Of a DNA stretch of 64,000 nucleotides, positions 10,166 through 23,775 are shown in pieces. How positions within the stretch are numbered: position 1 is the first letter of the stretch; each line of letters begins with the position of its first letter. This stretch comes from Chrysopilus asiliformis (lineage: Eukaryota; Arthropoda; Insecta; Diptera; Rhagionidae), in contig OZ035962.1 of the NCBI GenBank assembly GCA_964034945.1, positions 9,003,789 to 9,067,788 on the forward strand, read 5' to 3'. The notes beneath the pieces were generated by a model. That model made no database searches, was not told where the DNA came from, and worked only from the letters and a program-made list of their open reading frames with translations. The translations under genes and the position numbers were made by a program.

Positions 10166-11640
10166 CGTGTTAAGTAAATTTAACCAGCAGCCCTTGAAGA
10201 CTGGGTAGAAATAAATTTACAAATTAAATAAGAATAAAATAATTGTTTGGAACTGGAAATCTGAAATTTTTTTTTTTCTGAAGATGGTATTTGACCTCTC
10301 CAAATTCGGGTTTGATAGTAATTTCATTGGGCGCTGCAGTTATACATGTATTGCAAACCATGGATTAATTACAATATTTGTAGGGGGGTTTTTTGCAACC
10401 ATTTCTGTACTACTATCACCTTATGCATGTGAATTTAAAGTACAAGTCAAAAGGAGTAATTTCTTCTGTCTTTCAACTGTAAAACCGATTTTATTTACCA
10501 AATAAATAACCAGATGATTAAGCAACACAAACACCATTATAACATTGTTGTGCAGATAATTTAGATAGATATATATATATACATATGGGTGAATATAATG
10601 TAACATAAATAAGAAATAAAGAAAAAGAATTTTTGACTATTTAGTTTCTTGAGCTATCATCAAAATCATGCAGTGATCATCACCGCCCACTCAAAACAAT
10701 AAAACCGTCACAAGTGAATAAACGATGGAAAATTATCGTTGAATGGGTTAAAATATATGACGATTGAAGCGTTATTGGGGGGAATTCGGTATGGGTTAAT
10801 ACTATGTCTTTGGTTAAAGTAGCCGGTTGTTGACATCATTTTCTGCATATCACTTGAGAGCATTTCCAGAGCAAATTAACTGATCAACGCTACTTGAGCT
10901 TGAATATCTTCGCTAAAAGTCCCCATATGACAAGTGAGTAGGTACCTTCATATTTTCTTTTATTTTTTTTTTCGTATATGGACAATTTTGCAGTTATACG
11001 GGCATCTACGAATATATAGATAGTGGAAATGATGTGATCATCGGTGTGTATATTTTGCCACCTATTTGTTGTATGCATGCTGCATTTGAGTATAGGTACA
11101 TATACATATATTCTCATTTATTTTATTTTCTACCCGTCATTATCATCTTTTTGATTTTATCCGTGGTCCATCCGTAGCATCCAATGCTTCTGATTGTGAG
11201 TGCACTTAATTTTCTAGATCAATTTCATTAGGTTCATTGGCATGGGGCAATGTCAAGGGCTTCAATTCTAGTTGGTCAATGATGACAAAAAAAAAACAAA
11301 AAATTAAAAAAAAAAATCGCTTATGATACATTTCTCGAGGTTATCTATTTTTGGTTTGTTGACCATTCAATTATTGTATATTCGATATGAATGAACTTGA
11401 ATAGGGTAAGTGGTGGTCAGGGTTATATTATTGTTTTCGGTCATCACCGAAAGTATCATTTACACAGGATATTAATTAACTAAAGTGATGTGCGGAAAAA
11501 AAGTAGTAAAGATTTATAGTTGTATTTTCTGGGTTTCTACAGATTTGAAACTTCAATATCTGATGTGAACAACACATGAAAAATCTATGTTTCTGTACAA
11601 TTTACACTCTAAACTCCACGAATGAAATTTTAGTTTATAT
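10166..11640. other. Non-coding region with short AT microsatellites
   Basis: Nothing coding is supported. A TATATATATA run sits near 10568-10580 and A runs near 11287-11320. Confidence 0.45.
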
Positions 11641-12092
11641 AAAACAAAATCTTGAATATCTCGATAACGGTAAAAGTAATAGATTTACGGTAAAATAAAA
11701 AAATGTAACAATTTTAATATCTTGAACTCTTTCTTTAATCATTATTTCGAAAAAACCGTTAATTTGCAAGCAATCTAGTTTTTTACATTTGCAAGAAGTT
11801 TATTGTCTTCAACTTTTGTCATACATAAGACTACTGAAAAACGTGTAGATTGGGAGTAACTCACGAAAAACGAAATTGCGATTTTTATAAAGCCGCCACT
11901 TTGGTTACTTCCGATTAACGGATTTCCACTAAAAGTTGATAGGATCGTGCCATTCGAGAACCAAACATGTCCGTAAGATTTATTGGCACCAATATCTTGT
12001 ACACAAACCAACAGATAAAAAGACATTTTTTGCAAAAATGCTCCAATCGACTCGGAAGTGTTAAATTTTTCATGAATTCAATACTTTATTAG
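11641..12092 (-). mobile_element. HINE family 3, minus-strand copy, 5'-truncated
   Basis: Read on the minus strand it shows the family landmarks in order: CAATACTTTATTAGACG at its outer end, TGCTCCAATCGACTC, the ACAAACCAACAGAT region, GTTGATAGGATCGTGCCATT, GCCGCCACTTTGGTTACTTC, then stretches with CTCGATAACGGTAAAAG. The ACTTTCTTCTAC end is missing. Confidence 0.55.
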
Positions 12093-12540
12093 ACGAAATG
12101 TCAAAAATTTTCGTAAAAAATGCCATCGGCAGCAAACGTGTTAATCCTTATAACTTTTGGGCAGATCAACCGATTTTGTTAAAATTTGACATTTGAAACA
12201 AATAATGTTTTTTCCTAACGTTTCGTTATTTCTCTGTTTAGAAATGAGAGCTAATATCCAAAAAAATCGAACTCGGGATTTTTCGACCCCGAATTACACA
12301 ACTTTTCATTAAAGAAGCTTTCAAAAAATAATTGTTTGTAGAACAGTGGTATAAAAATGGCTTAGGTTTCATTTAATGGCAACTTTTAGAGGCATATTTA
12401 TTTGGTTAAATTAAATGGAAAAATATCATTACTTAGAAGGTTTCACACACGAAGTTTGATTCCTGACGACAAAATATTTGTCTCTGTAAGTAAGAAACAA
12501 TTAAGAACATTTTCAATTAAAGTCTTTCCAAGAAACGTTT

Positions 12541-13059
12541 TTATACCCGTATGGTGAAACCAAAGGGTATATTAACTTTGCCTTACCGTTTGTAACGCCA
12601 AGATCCCGTCATCGCACAAAAAAATGAATTACACCAGTGTGTTTAGAATGATGAAAAAAGTTGAATTTAGCATGTCCGTCCGTCTGTCTGTCTGTCTGTG
12701 GCGCGGATTGCGGGCGCACGGATTGAGCTACAGACTTGAAATTTGGCACAGGTCCGTTTTTCGTAAAATGCGAGGCTAAGTTCGTTAATGGGCAAAAATG
12801 GACAATTAGGGGGGGTACCCCCCATACGAACGAAAACGATTTTTGCTAATATCTCAAATACGGTGCATCTTATCAAAAAAGTGCAAGAACAAAAGTTGTT
12901 TAGGACATGATTCTACATTAAAAATCCAATTGGAACAAGTTTTAAAAAAATCTTATTGGAAAGTTTGACTTCAAAGTGGAATTGTGATACGCCGTTCAAT
13001 TAAATCACCATAAGGGTTTTCAATAATTGCCAGATTGGCAATTATAGCTTTTGTTATGT
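12541..13059 (+). mobile_element. HINE family 1 (DINE-1-like), copy A
   Basis: Starts TTATACCCGTATGGTGAAAC with an internal stem TATACCC...GGGTATA, has a CATGTCCGTCCGTCTGTCTG microsatellite near 12670, and ends with the hairpin AATTGCCAGATTGGCAATT, then ATAGC and TTTTGTTATG. Just before the hairpin CACCATAAGGGTTTTC is an imperfect inverted copy of the 5' CCCGTATGGTGA. This is the layout known for INE-1/DINE-1 and other Helentron-associated elements. T residues flank both ends, as for TT insertion. No coding capacity. Confidence 0.85.
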
Positions 13060-13379
13060 TTATAATAATCGTCTGGTAAAATTTTAACGGATTCAAAGGA
13101 AATATCAAAAAGTCTGTGCTGGACTTTGCTGGACTTGCTGAACAAAATGTTTTTTTGTTGACACACAAAAGTCTAATGGTTAACAAGTAAAAAGGAATAT
13201 TTTATTATATTCCCTATTATTTAAGATTAAATTAGGGATGACAGAACATACAAACAAAGTTATAACACGATTTCCTTGGGAATAAATGATTCTTTTAGAG
13301 AGGAAAATTCTTTTGGTTTGGATTGCGTCAGCCAATAAGAAATTCCCTACTTTAAGCCCATTAAATAAAGAAAGCCTAA

Positions 13380-13630
13380 GGCCCCGTTTACACTTGCGAT
13401 TTTTTCTTGAATTTCTTTGTGAATTTTATACATCTATCGTAGAATAAATTTACTTAGCAAAAATGATCAAAATTTGAATTTATTCCGTCGGTTTTACATA
13501 AAAAAAATTTGAGTTCGGACGTCTTTCATAAATTTCTGAATTTTGTGTCGTAGTGTAAACGGACTCGCAACATGAATTTAGTGTCGAATAATAAAATTCG
13601 TGGAATAAATTGTCAGATGTAAACGAATTC
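13380..13630. mobile_element. PIF/Harbinger-like MITE with TAA target duplication
   Basis: TAA flanks both sides (13377-13379, 13631-13633). The ends are GGCCCCGTTTACACTTGCGA and, inverted, GAATTCGTTTACATCTGACA. Related copies lie at 6267-6538 and 48224-48487. A 3-bp TWA target duplication points to PIF/Harbinger. It is 251 bp and non-coding. Confidence 0.7.
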
Positions 13631-14411
13631 TAAAACAGAAAAAGACTGTTACTTAATTTAATTACAATTTTCGCGACAAAATGGAGTGTTTTTGACGTTA
13701 AATTGTAACAGCAACTATAAAACGTCAAAAGAATCCAATAAAGCCAGTGGTTATAAAAAATCTGGCGGTTATAAAAAACTTCGTTTCCGTCGCCCTCTCC
13801 ATACACCGTATATAATAAAAATGTTAAAATAAAAATAGAATGTCTGCATTGTCAAGTATCTTCAAGTAATTATAAAACATGAGTCTTGTTTCCCATTTAA
13901 TTTGAGTGACTCGTGAAACATAACGGAACGAGTAAATAGTCCTACCAAGCAAAAAAAAAAGAAAACCAAAAAATCATTTTTTTATTAGTTCGTTGAAGTA
14001 TCATAATCGCGAATCCAGCATTAAAATTTAAAATGAAAAAAAAATTGACAATGTACAAAAAAGAAAAGAAATGTACTTGCAAGATAAAACAGTAGCTAGG
14101 CAGCAATTTAAAAATTCGTCTCAAAGACTATGCAAAAAAGCTCTCAATTTTGCGAACTCTCCAAAAAATCACAACCAAAAAAAGCGACCCTTGTAGCAAA
14201 ACAAACGTGAGCAAAGCATATAAGAGCATACATATTTAGGCATGACATACACACATCGAAATTTAACGGAGTGAGCATAAAATAAATTATATGATGGCAT
14301 ACATGTCTTATTAATTGTTAATTTCATATTATGAGCATATAAAAATTTCTGTTATGCTCTCATGTCACGTAGACTTAATTAAGAAATTAAAAAACATGAC
14401 AATACGCGTGG

Positions 14412-14765
14412 TTATATGCGGTCAATAATCTAGTCGGACAGACATTGCCCACAAATAAAAAGTTATATTGGCAAATTGAGGATGCTGAATATTTTTTGGG
14501 AAATCATTATTTCGTTTGGAATGCTTGTTTGGAAAGAAACATTAGACATCTTATTGGTCGTAAACCCGATGATTTAAACCACAAAAATACATTGAAAGTC
14601 CCAATAAGCGGATACTTACGGGACCAAGATGTTCAGGTGTCCATTTATCGGATCATTTTGGAAATCACGAATTTGGTTCTAACAAAAGTGTCCGCTGAAG
14701 GGAATCGTCCGCAAAGAGAGCTTTCACAGTATCTTTTTTTTAATGACTATTTTTTTTTAGCATAG
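14412..14765 (+). CDS. Unrecognised open reading frame of about 120 codons
   Basis: From just after the TGA near 14397 the frame stays open to TAG at 14760. The product contains WQIEDAEYFLGNHYFVWNAC, GRKPDDLNH and SGYLRDQDVQVSIYRIILEI, with a balanced residue composition unlike the Lys/Asn/Phe/Ile-rich chance frames elsewhere in the window. There is no in-frame ATG near the start, so if real it is an internal exon, with CGGACAG at 14440 a possible acceptor, or a pseudogene fragment. No convincing donor follows. I do not recognise the family, and chance remains possible. Confidence 0.25.
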   Translation, partial: LYAVNNLVGQTLPTNKKLYWQIEDAEYFLGNHYFVWNACLERNIRHLIGRKPDDLNHKNTLKVPISGYLRDQDVQVSIYRIILEITNLVLTKVSAEGNRPQRELSQYLFFNDYFFLA

Positions 14766-15153
14766 GAATTATTTTGTCTCACAGAAATAGGGTTTAGCAT
14801 GCAGCTGTGATAAAATATTTCTCAATAAAAAAATTGTTTAAAACTGTGTGCCTCCGGAAATTATTTTTTTGATTTTCATTACATTTCGGGATTATTTTGT
14901 TCAAAACAAAGCTAAACCCCGAAAATGTAAAATTTGAAAGTGTCTACAAAATCAATTTTTTCGCTTTTATTTCTCATGGAATACGGTTTGCTAGTATCAG
15001 TGGCAGAAATACAAATTTTTTGAATTTTTTTTAAAAAGTTTCCAACAAAAGGACTGTCATAAAATTTTCTTTTGACGAGCAAATATTTAAGTACAGTACT
15101 TACTTTTTGAGGGTCAATACTTACTTTTTAAATACAATACTTACTTTTTGACT

Positions 15154-15390
15154 GGATTTTTGAGGGTCTTTCTGAAGGAAGTCCTAAAAATTTTGATCTT
15201 TAAAATGTCGGTCTGAAAAATTTCGAACTTCAAATTTTAGCATTTCAAAAAAAGAGTACTAGAGTATTTAATTAAAACATTTAAATACTATTTTTTTGAA
15301 ATGCTAAAATTTGAAGTTCGAAATTTTTCAGACCGACATTTTTAAGATCGAGATTTTTAGGATCTCCTTCAGAAAGAGCCTCAAAAATCC
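15154..15390. mobile_element. Long fold-back hairpin element
   Basis: Two arms of about 105 bp are near-perfect inverted copies: GGATTTTTGAGGgTCTTTCT at left against AGAAAGAGCCTCAAAAATCC at right, continuing through ATGTCGGTCTGAAAAATTTC, GAACTTCAAATTTTAGCATT and TCAAAAAAA, with a loop of about 25 bp near 15260-15285. No target duplication is obvious, so the class is open. Confidence 0.75.
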
Positions 15391-18300
15391 AAGGTCTGCT
15401 TTACAAGATTTTTTACCTTGTAGACGGAAAGAAATTCATATAAAAATTGTAATACACGAGATAACGACATTTTTTGTTATGACTCTCAAAAAAAGGGGAA
15501 TTTCTACCAAAAAATAAGAAATTCTCTCAAAATTTTAGGATAAATTCCCTTTTTTTGGAAAATCGTTCAAAAAACCCTTCTGTCTCATATGTTACAATTT
15601 TTTGAAGGAATCTAAGTGCAGCTCGATGCTGTGGCTTTACGGAAAGAAGCATAAAATGCGTTAATGGAAAGAAATTACCGGTATTTTAAAACCAGAAGCA
15701 AAATTCAAGCGATTAGGACAAGTCGATAGTCCTGATCCTCCATATTTTCTTACGTTCATAGGAATCAATCATCCTTTTCCTATTGTTATACTTAAATATT
15801 TTAATTAGATGATATCACTTTATATTATGTTATTTTAAATACCTCTTTCAGTGTTTCTTAAGTAAATTTAAGCTTTGGCAGGTAAACGTGATAAGAACCG
15901 ATCTCGATTATTTTACCACCATTCATCGCCCCGATTTTGAGCACAGTCTCAATAGAGGCAATTCTGTCAGGGATTTTTTTCCTGGATTGCGTCCATTCAG
16001 GAAAAAAAATCCTTGAGAGGATTGATTGCCTTAGATAGAATAAAGTGAAATAAAATTCATCAACATATATTGTAGGAAAGAATATCTTGACACTTATTAA
16101 GGGTAAAAGAGATCCAGATTAAGTAAGTAAATATTTCAATGTAATAATGTCTAACGCACCGTTACATAACGAAAGAACGCAATAAAAAAGTTTTTTAGAC
16201 GATTTTTGTTATTTTGATTTCTTTTTTTTTAAATCTCTCCGATTCAAATCGTGTACGTCTCGATAAACTTGATTAGAAATGAGTTTATGTGGCAAGAGTT
16301 TTTTTTTAAATTAAAATAAATGTGCATTGGCACATTAAGAATATGCACGATTTTGTTTGCGCAAGTTGCAATTATGCCAAATACCTATTCGAGCAAGTAG
16401 TATTTCATGACTTGCTGGCATTCACTAACTAACGAATGACGATAATCGGAACAGGAGACTCGCTAAGCGGTGGTGTCCTTGACTAATTGTACATAAACTA
16501 CAACTTTTGCATGACGAAACATTTCAGGCCAGACACCAACTATTCGTGTAAAGCTTTTTTTTTTATAATGTTTACTTGTTTGGCTGCGGTATGTTCTTCA
16601 AACGACGCAACAGCCAAAGCCATATTGCCGCAAAAGCAACGGCGGAACGCTGACACTTAAAAATAGTTATCGGATTTTTGCAATTAAGCCTGGCTGGCAT
16701 GACTTGTCCGTCTCAATGAAACACCTTCGACAATATTTTGTTGTTATTTCGGTATGTGGCGATGTCTGAGGTTTTCTTTTTCCACGAGGGGTGAATTGCA
16801 GTGGTTTGACATATTTGTTTATTTAACTAATGCATTCGACACGACAATGACGAAAATATAATTAAGGTAAAATGAAAACGGCGCCAAATTTAGCGAGAAA
16901 TTTTCAGCTCGAAATCTGCTGCATCAAATAAGACGATCTACGGTGGTTTCGCGAAGGTGAACTTTTGCACACCTTTGACGTATATCAGATATCGATCGTT
17001 TTCAATTTTCAACATTTGGTTCATTCAATCTGTCGGTAATGTTTATTTGTCTGTTTGATCACAGTTCAGTTCGACTTGGCTCCATTCGAGAGCTCAGATC
17101 GCCAGTTGCTTGATTTGTTACGTGATTTATGCTAATTTGATTGAGTCTCGTTACTATGACACTTTGTTGTTGCATTATTGCCAGCCATTTTCCTTTGTTT
17201 GACCTTCAGACAATTTCATATTTGCATTATTATTATTATTATCGTATAACTCTTTTGCTGTTTTTATTTCAATTCATTTGAGTTTGAAAAAAAAAATCCC
17301 CCGTGGTTTGTGTGTTTTTTCGCATGCAGACGGAAATGCTTCAGAATTTTTACCGAGAATGCAAGGCACTGATGGATATCTTTGTTGCATTCGAAATTTT
17401 CTTGGAGCAAGTATTTTTTGGAATTTTATTATTCCTTAAAAATGTTTTAATTTGTGTTGGTTTTTCAATTGAAAAAATTTTACCAACCCCTATAAAATTT
17501 CGAAGAACCATAATTCCCAATAAATTCGACAGCATTTTGCCAGTTTTTGAACGTATCAATCGTCTTTGACACTCATCCTAAGGCAGACCTAAATTGAGAA
17601 AAGTGTTTCTGTTGTCCGCACCTACAGTTTTTTGTAGATTATGAACCATAGCTGATAAAAATGAATTTTTCTGTGCTTGGAAATACCGATTAGAAAGTTT
17701 GTTTCAAAAATCATAAATAAAACTGCGCCGCAGGCGAAATTGTTTGAAAGCCAAGGTCAACTACATCCTTAAATTGAATTTACGTAAAATTGTTTAGGGC
17801 TTCCTTTTAATTGGAAAATTTGATGGGTTTTCGGAAGAATCCAAAGCTTTTTGCATATCTAGTAGATTTAAGATTGTTTCCTACATTAAAAATATTTTTT
17901 TCCATCAATATAAGTGTATAATATTTAAAATTCTTATAGTACTCAGTTTTTGGTTACCAAATCGATTTCATTATTTTATAGCTTGTCGGCAACATATCTG
18001 CTATTCCACACTTTTAAATCTATGGTGTAACTTCAAGATCTCATGAACACTCTTTCTTAATGGATGAACGGGACACCCGACATCGTCGTCTGGCTGGCTA
18101 GAGAGTTGATTTCGACCGGTGATAATTTGATTTCCTTTGAACGCTTGCGAAGCCCAAGAAAAATCGCTCGAGACGGGACGGGCAAGACGAAAGCAAAAGT
18201 GGCATAAAATGTATTCTTGCGTTTGACAATAATGCTGTTGGCACATGAGCTAAAGCGCGTAAATTGCAGGAATGTGCTGATGTACAGATGAACAGAATGC

Positions 18301-20004
18301 ATATAAGCTCGATACTAAATCTAATGGTGCGATACACTACCATACGTACCATGCGAGTGTGGCGAACCATAAATGCACCTCATATGGATTTAGAATGCAG
18401 TCATAGTTGTTACAAGAATATACATAAAATACACGTAACTGAATAACGTGATGTGTAAACTTTTTAAATTACGGCATATGCACAAGGGTATGAAGCACGG
18501 AACTCGATATTTAGTCTAGGTGCAAGTTTGTGAAATTTGAGTTTCCATGTCGTTGTAATTTCCGAACAAAACCGATCTTTGACTGAAAGTGGTTTCAGTT
18601 AGTTTACTAAAGGCGTGGAATCACATCTCCGGTTTTACATCAATTTCCCCCGCTTTTTTGTAACCCCTCGCCTGTTAACTTTTAAATAACTCAACCGATT
18701 GGAAAACGGTTTTCATAGTTCCTTAGGGAAACTACTGCAAAAGCTATTGTTGACTAGCAAAATTTATTGGCCGAGCATTTCCGCATCTTCCTGTGAGGTA
18801 ACTGTATAGGAACTGTTGCAAACTAATTCTTGGTGTTAAAGATTGATCTAAGAAATTTCGGTGTGATGAAAATGCACCGCACGTCGTTAAAAAGTTTCTT
18901 GAAACATATTTACAAAAGAATCCGTCACAAAAAAGTTGCTACAAACATATTTACAACAGAATTATATTTTCTGACCAGAACTGAAGCTTCACCAGAAACT
19001 TGCAATGTGAACAAGTGAAATTTTCTGTATCTGGAGTAAGAAACTAAAACTGAATTTTCTTCAGTTATTAAAACTATTTATATGCCAGTGAAACTAAATA
19101 CAGTCTGACTGAAAATTAAGATCTAAGTCGAGTGGAAAGATGAAAATCAACTTTTGTATCGCTTCGATCGGTTTTTTTTCTATGATTTTTTTTTTTTTTA
19201 CATCAGCATGCATTGAATGAATCTAATACCCATATTTCACCGGCTATAATCAAGGTTGCAATGAAAGCAAAAAAAAAAAAAAAATTTCGCCGCTATAACA
19301 ATCGCTCTGATTCCGTCGTGTCTCTCAGATTTCTTCACCATTCGTCTAACCGCGTTTTAGCAAAAAAAAAATTTCTTGGCAAATAGTGAAATTGTCACTC
19401 TATGGATGCGAATTGATGGATTTCCAAAAGTCATGATATTCCGCACACACATCTTACTGACAGTCATGTTGAACTGCACTGTTGAAAATGTCAGTGAGTC
19501 ATTCATTTATGTAAATTTCCACATCTAGCTTAGGTGGCTAAAAGGCCTGGCATTGTGAATCATTTTCAAGGACTTAAAGTCACGTTGTTGCTCGTGATCT
19601 ATCGCTTTTTTAGATCCCGTGCACGTATTCACATATAGAATAATAGACACGAATAGTCACTTATAGAAAGAATTCTTATATGCTTGAAATGCATCTATGA
19701 GCGCATATGGAAAATTTTCAGATAATTTTTTACGACATTAATGTTTCAGTCACATCACAAAACATGGTATGGGTTAATTGGTGTTTTTTTTATAAGAAAA
19801 CTGGGTACGTTTTTAGAAAACGAAACAATCTGTGGTCACTCCAATAATGAAAACGTTTTTTTTTCGGTTTTTATAGATTTTTTAAATGGAAAATAACTTT
19901 TGTTTTTGTTAAAATTTTGAAAATATTTTGGAATAAAGATGAAAGTTTTTTAAAATACAAAAAAAACTGTTGATTTGATTTTTTTTATGTTAAATAATAG
20001 TGTT
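15391..20004. other. Long non-coding stretch
   Basis: No exon is supported in 4.6 kb. It holds a TTATTATTATTATTATTA-type run near 17228-17242, several A and T homopolymers near 19185-19285, and a slightly GC-richer patch at 18055-18250 without a convincing reading frame or splice sites. The word TCCGCACCTACAGTTTT occurs at 17617 and again at 21712, with looser forms near 36955 and 42533, so a short dispersed repeat is present. Confidence 0.4.
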
Positions 20005-20008
20005 TTAA

Positions 20009-20191
20009 CCTTTAGACTGCCGGGGTGGCCTCGAATATGGCCATATAAAACCTCGGCGACTTCACGCATTCAAATATATAACAAATATTTAAAACAAAAA
20101 GCTATGATTTGACTCCATGCATCCAAATATATAACAAATATTCAACACAAAAAGCTATAATTTAAATGAAAAAATGCCGGTAGTTTAAAGG
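20009..20191. mobile_element. piggyBac-like MITE (TTAA) with internal duplication
   Basis: TTAA flanks both ends (20005-20008, 20192-20195). The ends CCTTTAGACTGCCGG and CCGGTAGTTTAAAGG form TIRs with two mismatches. The interior is mostly a tandem pair of about 56 bp, each with CATNCAAATATATAACAAAT and AACACAAAAAGCTAT-type words (about 20068-20165). TTAA targets with CCYTT ends fit piggyBac-type elements. Confidence 0.65.
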
Positions 20192-20195
20192 TTAA

Positions 20196-23100
20196 ATAGT
20201 GGCTCCCCGTTTTCCTTATCAAAATTCGCCACAAAAGAGTTTCTACAGTTGCGCAGCAGTTATTTTGTAACGATAATCACAAAAAAAAACTGGACACAAA
20301 TTGTTGCAGTATTGCTGCAACCATGTTTGTTGCTGGGCTATCGCGTCAACCGATTTTTGTGCAATCTAAGTTGTGGAAATACACAAAATTGTGTTGAGAT
20401 TTTTTTATAATTTTACTAATAAAGCATACCAAACCAAGATCGCACCTTTAACGTCCGCTAACAACACTAGGCGCCGTCCAGTGCTATACAAATTAAACAT
20501 TCTCATATATTTTGCAGAAAAACCAACGGGCGATAAAGAAGACTTAAATTTGCTTCCGGAACTATTGGGATTCCTCTTAGTTTAACACTTTTTTCATAGT
20601 ACTCTAATGGAAACAACATTATATTCGTGTACAACTCCTACTTATTCGTACGTAGATCAAAAAATAAAGATGTGGATAAAGATGCAAACCAGAGTGGAGT
20701 GCATATGCATAGAGTCCCATTAAATGAATACTACTATGCGCACATAAAAACATCATATCGGTGAATTTAACGTATACGCTATAACAACTTAGTGAAAAGT
20801 GCTGAAAAGAACTTGGAAATATAATAGAAAAAAAATGTGTGTAGTCATTGGCAAAGTATGCTTTAAACCCGTTTTTTACGAGTATGCTGTAATTAGCTTT
20901 TGCCGGAATAGACAAGTTGAGGATTATGCATGCGGCATATCATGGACAAGAAATATGATGTTAGAATAAAGAACTGTAGGAAAATAGAATCCTTAAGAAT
21001 GGTGTCTCAATGGCTACTTGGCGGTATGTGTAATTAAATGGGCTCAAGTAACTCATTACAAAATTCTTGCTTAACTGCCGTAAAGGACATGCATTACTTG
21101 ACCCTAGACAACAACAAAGTTTCGTTTTGTTTCTAGGTTAAGTGTTTTTTCTAACAAAATGGGAAAATGTCTAATGCCTTCTTATAAAAAAATATTAATG
21201 TGTTAGCGTTTTTCAAACTTACATGGAGCTTATGTACGGTGGACCATTAAACAGGCTTTTCTGTAATACTTAAGCTGCAATTAGTCACGAACTGGCGATA
21301 AAAATTTAGAGCTATGTTCAATTCAAACATTGGGTTTTAAGGGACAACATTTGAGGCTAAAGATTGATGCCTTAAAAAAAAGCGTTCAAAATTTGGTGTG
21401 CCAAAAAAGGTTCTTCAACTTCCAGTCGTCCAAAGAAAATTTTCCGACAGTCTTAACTTTAAGGGGGCCCAAAAAATATAACACACCACTGACCTCAGAT
21501 ATTTCGGGGCTGGCATTCAAAGAGTCCAGTTTAGAACGTTTTCTTTAAAATTTCGAATTATACCACAGAATTGTATTCAACTTATTGATCAAACTTGAAC
21601 AATAGTCTCAGCGATTGTCGCCGGGTTGCGACAAATGTTGTGCCAATATTAAAAATCGAAAATCTTATTCTTTAGAAAATGAGATTTCATTGTCATTTTC
21701 CTCCTTGATGTCCGCACCTACAGTTTTAAATAAATGGGTACCCATGGAAGAAATGCAACATTTGGAAGGTTTTTTCTTGCGTCCCATCAACAGCAAGGGC
21801 CGCATTCAGAGAAAAAAATAGTCAATTTGATTATTTAGTAGCGGAAATCAGGAATACTATCAACGTAAATTTTACAACGAAACATTTAAAATCGACTAAT
21901 TTTAAAGTCGTTAGTTGTGAAATTTACTAATATTTTTAATGTTTTGTAGTACAAATTAATTATTTTAATTGTATTTCCAATCTCTGCTACAAAATACTTA
22001 AATTCTCTCAATTGTTCCTCTGAATGCGTGATAGCACCTTAGACTTATGATGTTTTTAGCATCAAAAGTGAGCTATGATTACTTAGAGTTGAAATGAAAG
22101 CACATGTCACCAAGTATGTCAACGACAGAAATTGAATTATTAAATTAGATACAACTGAGAACAATTCAATTGAAAGCACTAAATTCTCATGAAACAGTTA
22201 GAATACGCCATAGAACCACAAACGTATGTGAAATTTCCCAATAATTGACCATCATGAAATTTTTTGATTCATATGTTCAACCAATATTGCTGAAATTTTA
22301 TTAAATTCTATACTTACATCATAGTGACAGCATTTTTCACAACCAGCAAATCGGCACAATGGCCACATGACTAAGAATGAAAATATTTGGCATTGATCCA
22401 GACTGCCTTGAGTTAAGAGCAATGGATAGAATCTAATTTATTATGTTTCCTATTTTTCAAGAAACATTGTCCCATTTATTAAAAGAAAAGAAAAACAGCA
22501 ACCGTTTTTTTTTTCGAAACTATAATTTAAAAAAAAAATTGATCGTTTCAAACGTTGATTTTCTTTTGGGTGAAAGATCATCATCGAATGTGCTGAATTT
22601 GATAAAAAAAATTTAAAACAAACAAAAAAAAATCGAAATCCGATAAAAATTAAATTAAAGTCGGAAATGGATGAAAATCAGTAAATCTGCAATATTTGTG
22701 TGTGTATTCGACGAGTTTTCATTTCCGTTCAACCCGTGCCCTCGTTAAATTTTAGGAAAGACTGCAGACGCTCAGCTCAAGTGCACATAAAATACAGATG
22801 CGACAGACATTTTCCTCACTATCACCACAATGTAGCAATGCTAAGGGAAACTTTTTCCGGTTTATGAGAAAAAACACGGCTATCCTTAGACATAGAGTCG
22901 AAACCATCAAGGAATATAAAAACTCCTTGTCTAAAACATTCGTTTCTCATGCCCCATTTATCGATTTTTCAATATGTCACACATATACAGTGACGATGAT
23001 TTCCCAACATTTTCATGCTCTTTTAAATATAGTTGTGAATATACATTTGGAAAACTCTCGTCGTGACCCCCTTTTTGTCTTATGTCTGTGTCGTAATCCG

Positions 23101-23690
23101 CATACAAAAAACATCCATGGGGCCAAGTCGGGAGCGGAAACCGTCACGAGAGAATCATAATGCAATTGTGTATAATAAAAATCTACGGAAAAGTTCAGTT
23201 GAGTTTTCCCATTTTCCCATTATTTCTCTATTCGTTTCGCTCTTCCTTACTCTACCGGAAAATATTTCACTGTTCTTTACAGAATGGATTTCCATTCGTA
23301 TGAGTTGAGCACCATGCATACGCATTGGAAACATAACCAAGCATAGCTACGGATGCGTCATTGTACATGAGGTGTGAGAGATTTTCCATTTTTCATAGAA
23401 AATCACGTTGTGGAAAGTTGCCGGCAACTGAAAATTTTCAGTAAAATTGGAAAGCAGTTTTGTTGAATAAAATTTATTTATTTAAGAATGACTTTATGAG
23501 CGATTTTTTTTACCAAATCATTGAAAGTTGGGTTTTGCTGAAAAATTTCTATCTTAACTTAATCGTTAACAGTAAAACTGATAGAAATTTATTGAGAAAA
23601 AAAATATTTAAAAAAATCTTAAAGAATTGCAATTGTTTAAATAACTTCCTGACAAATACCCTTTGAACAGTTCCATCTTTGCATTTCGAG
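20196..23690. other. Non-coding stretch
   Basis: No gene is supported. Open frames at 21330-21548, 21615-21821 and 22798-23160 have no motif, splice context or composition that sets them apart from chance. Confidence 0.4.
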
Positions 23691-23692
23691 AC

Positions 23693-23775
23693 TCAGCATG
23701 GCTTAGAGGGTAAAGTACTCACTTGTGCAAAGACATCGTATTTAATTCCAGTCTGTGGCACGTGGTCTTTCGAGT
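23693..23775 (+). repeat. tRNA-derived SINE-like sequence, second copy
   Basis: GCATGGCTTAGAGGGTAAAG carries an A-box like that at 2523, and TTTAATTCCAGTCTGTGGCA lines up with the B-box and following GTGGC word of the first copy. Both are too eroded to be working tRNA genes. Confidence 0.35.

Noticed and set aside
18001..18370. Three overlapping minus-strand frames
   Set aside because: All three frames being open over the same stretch points to composition, not coding.
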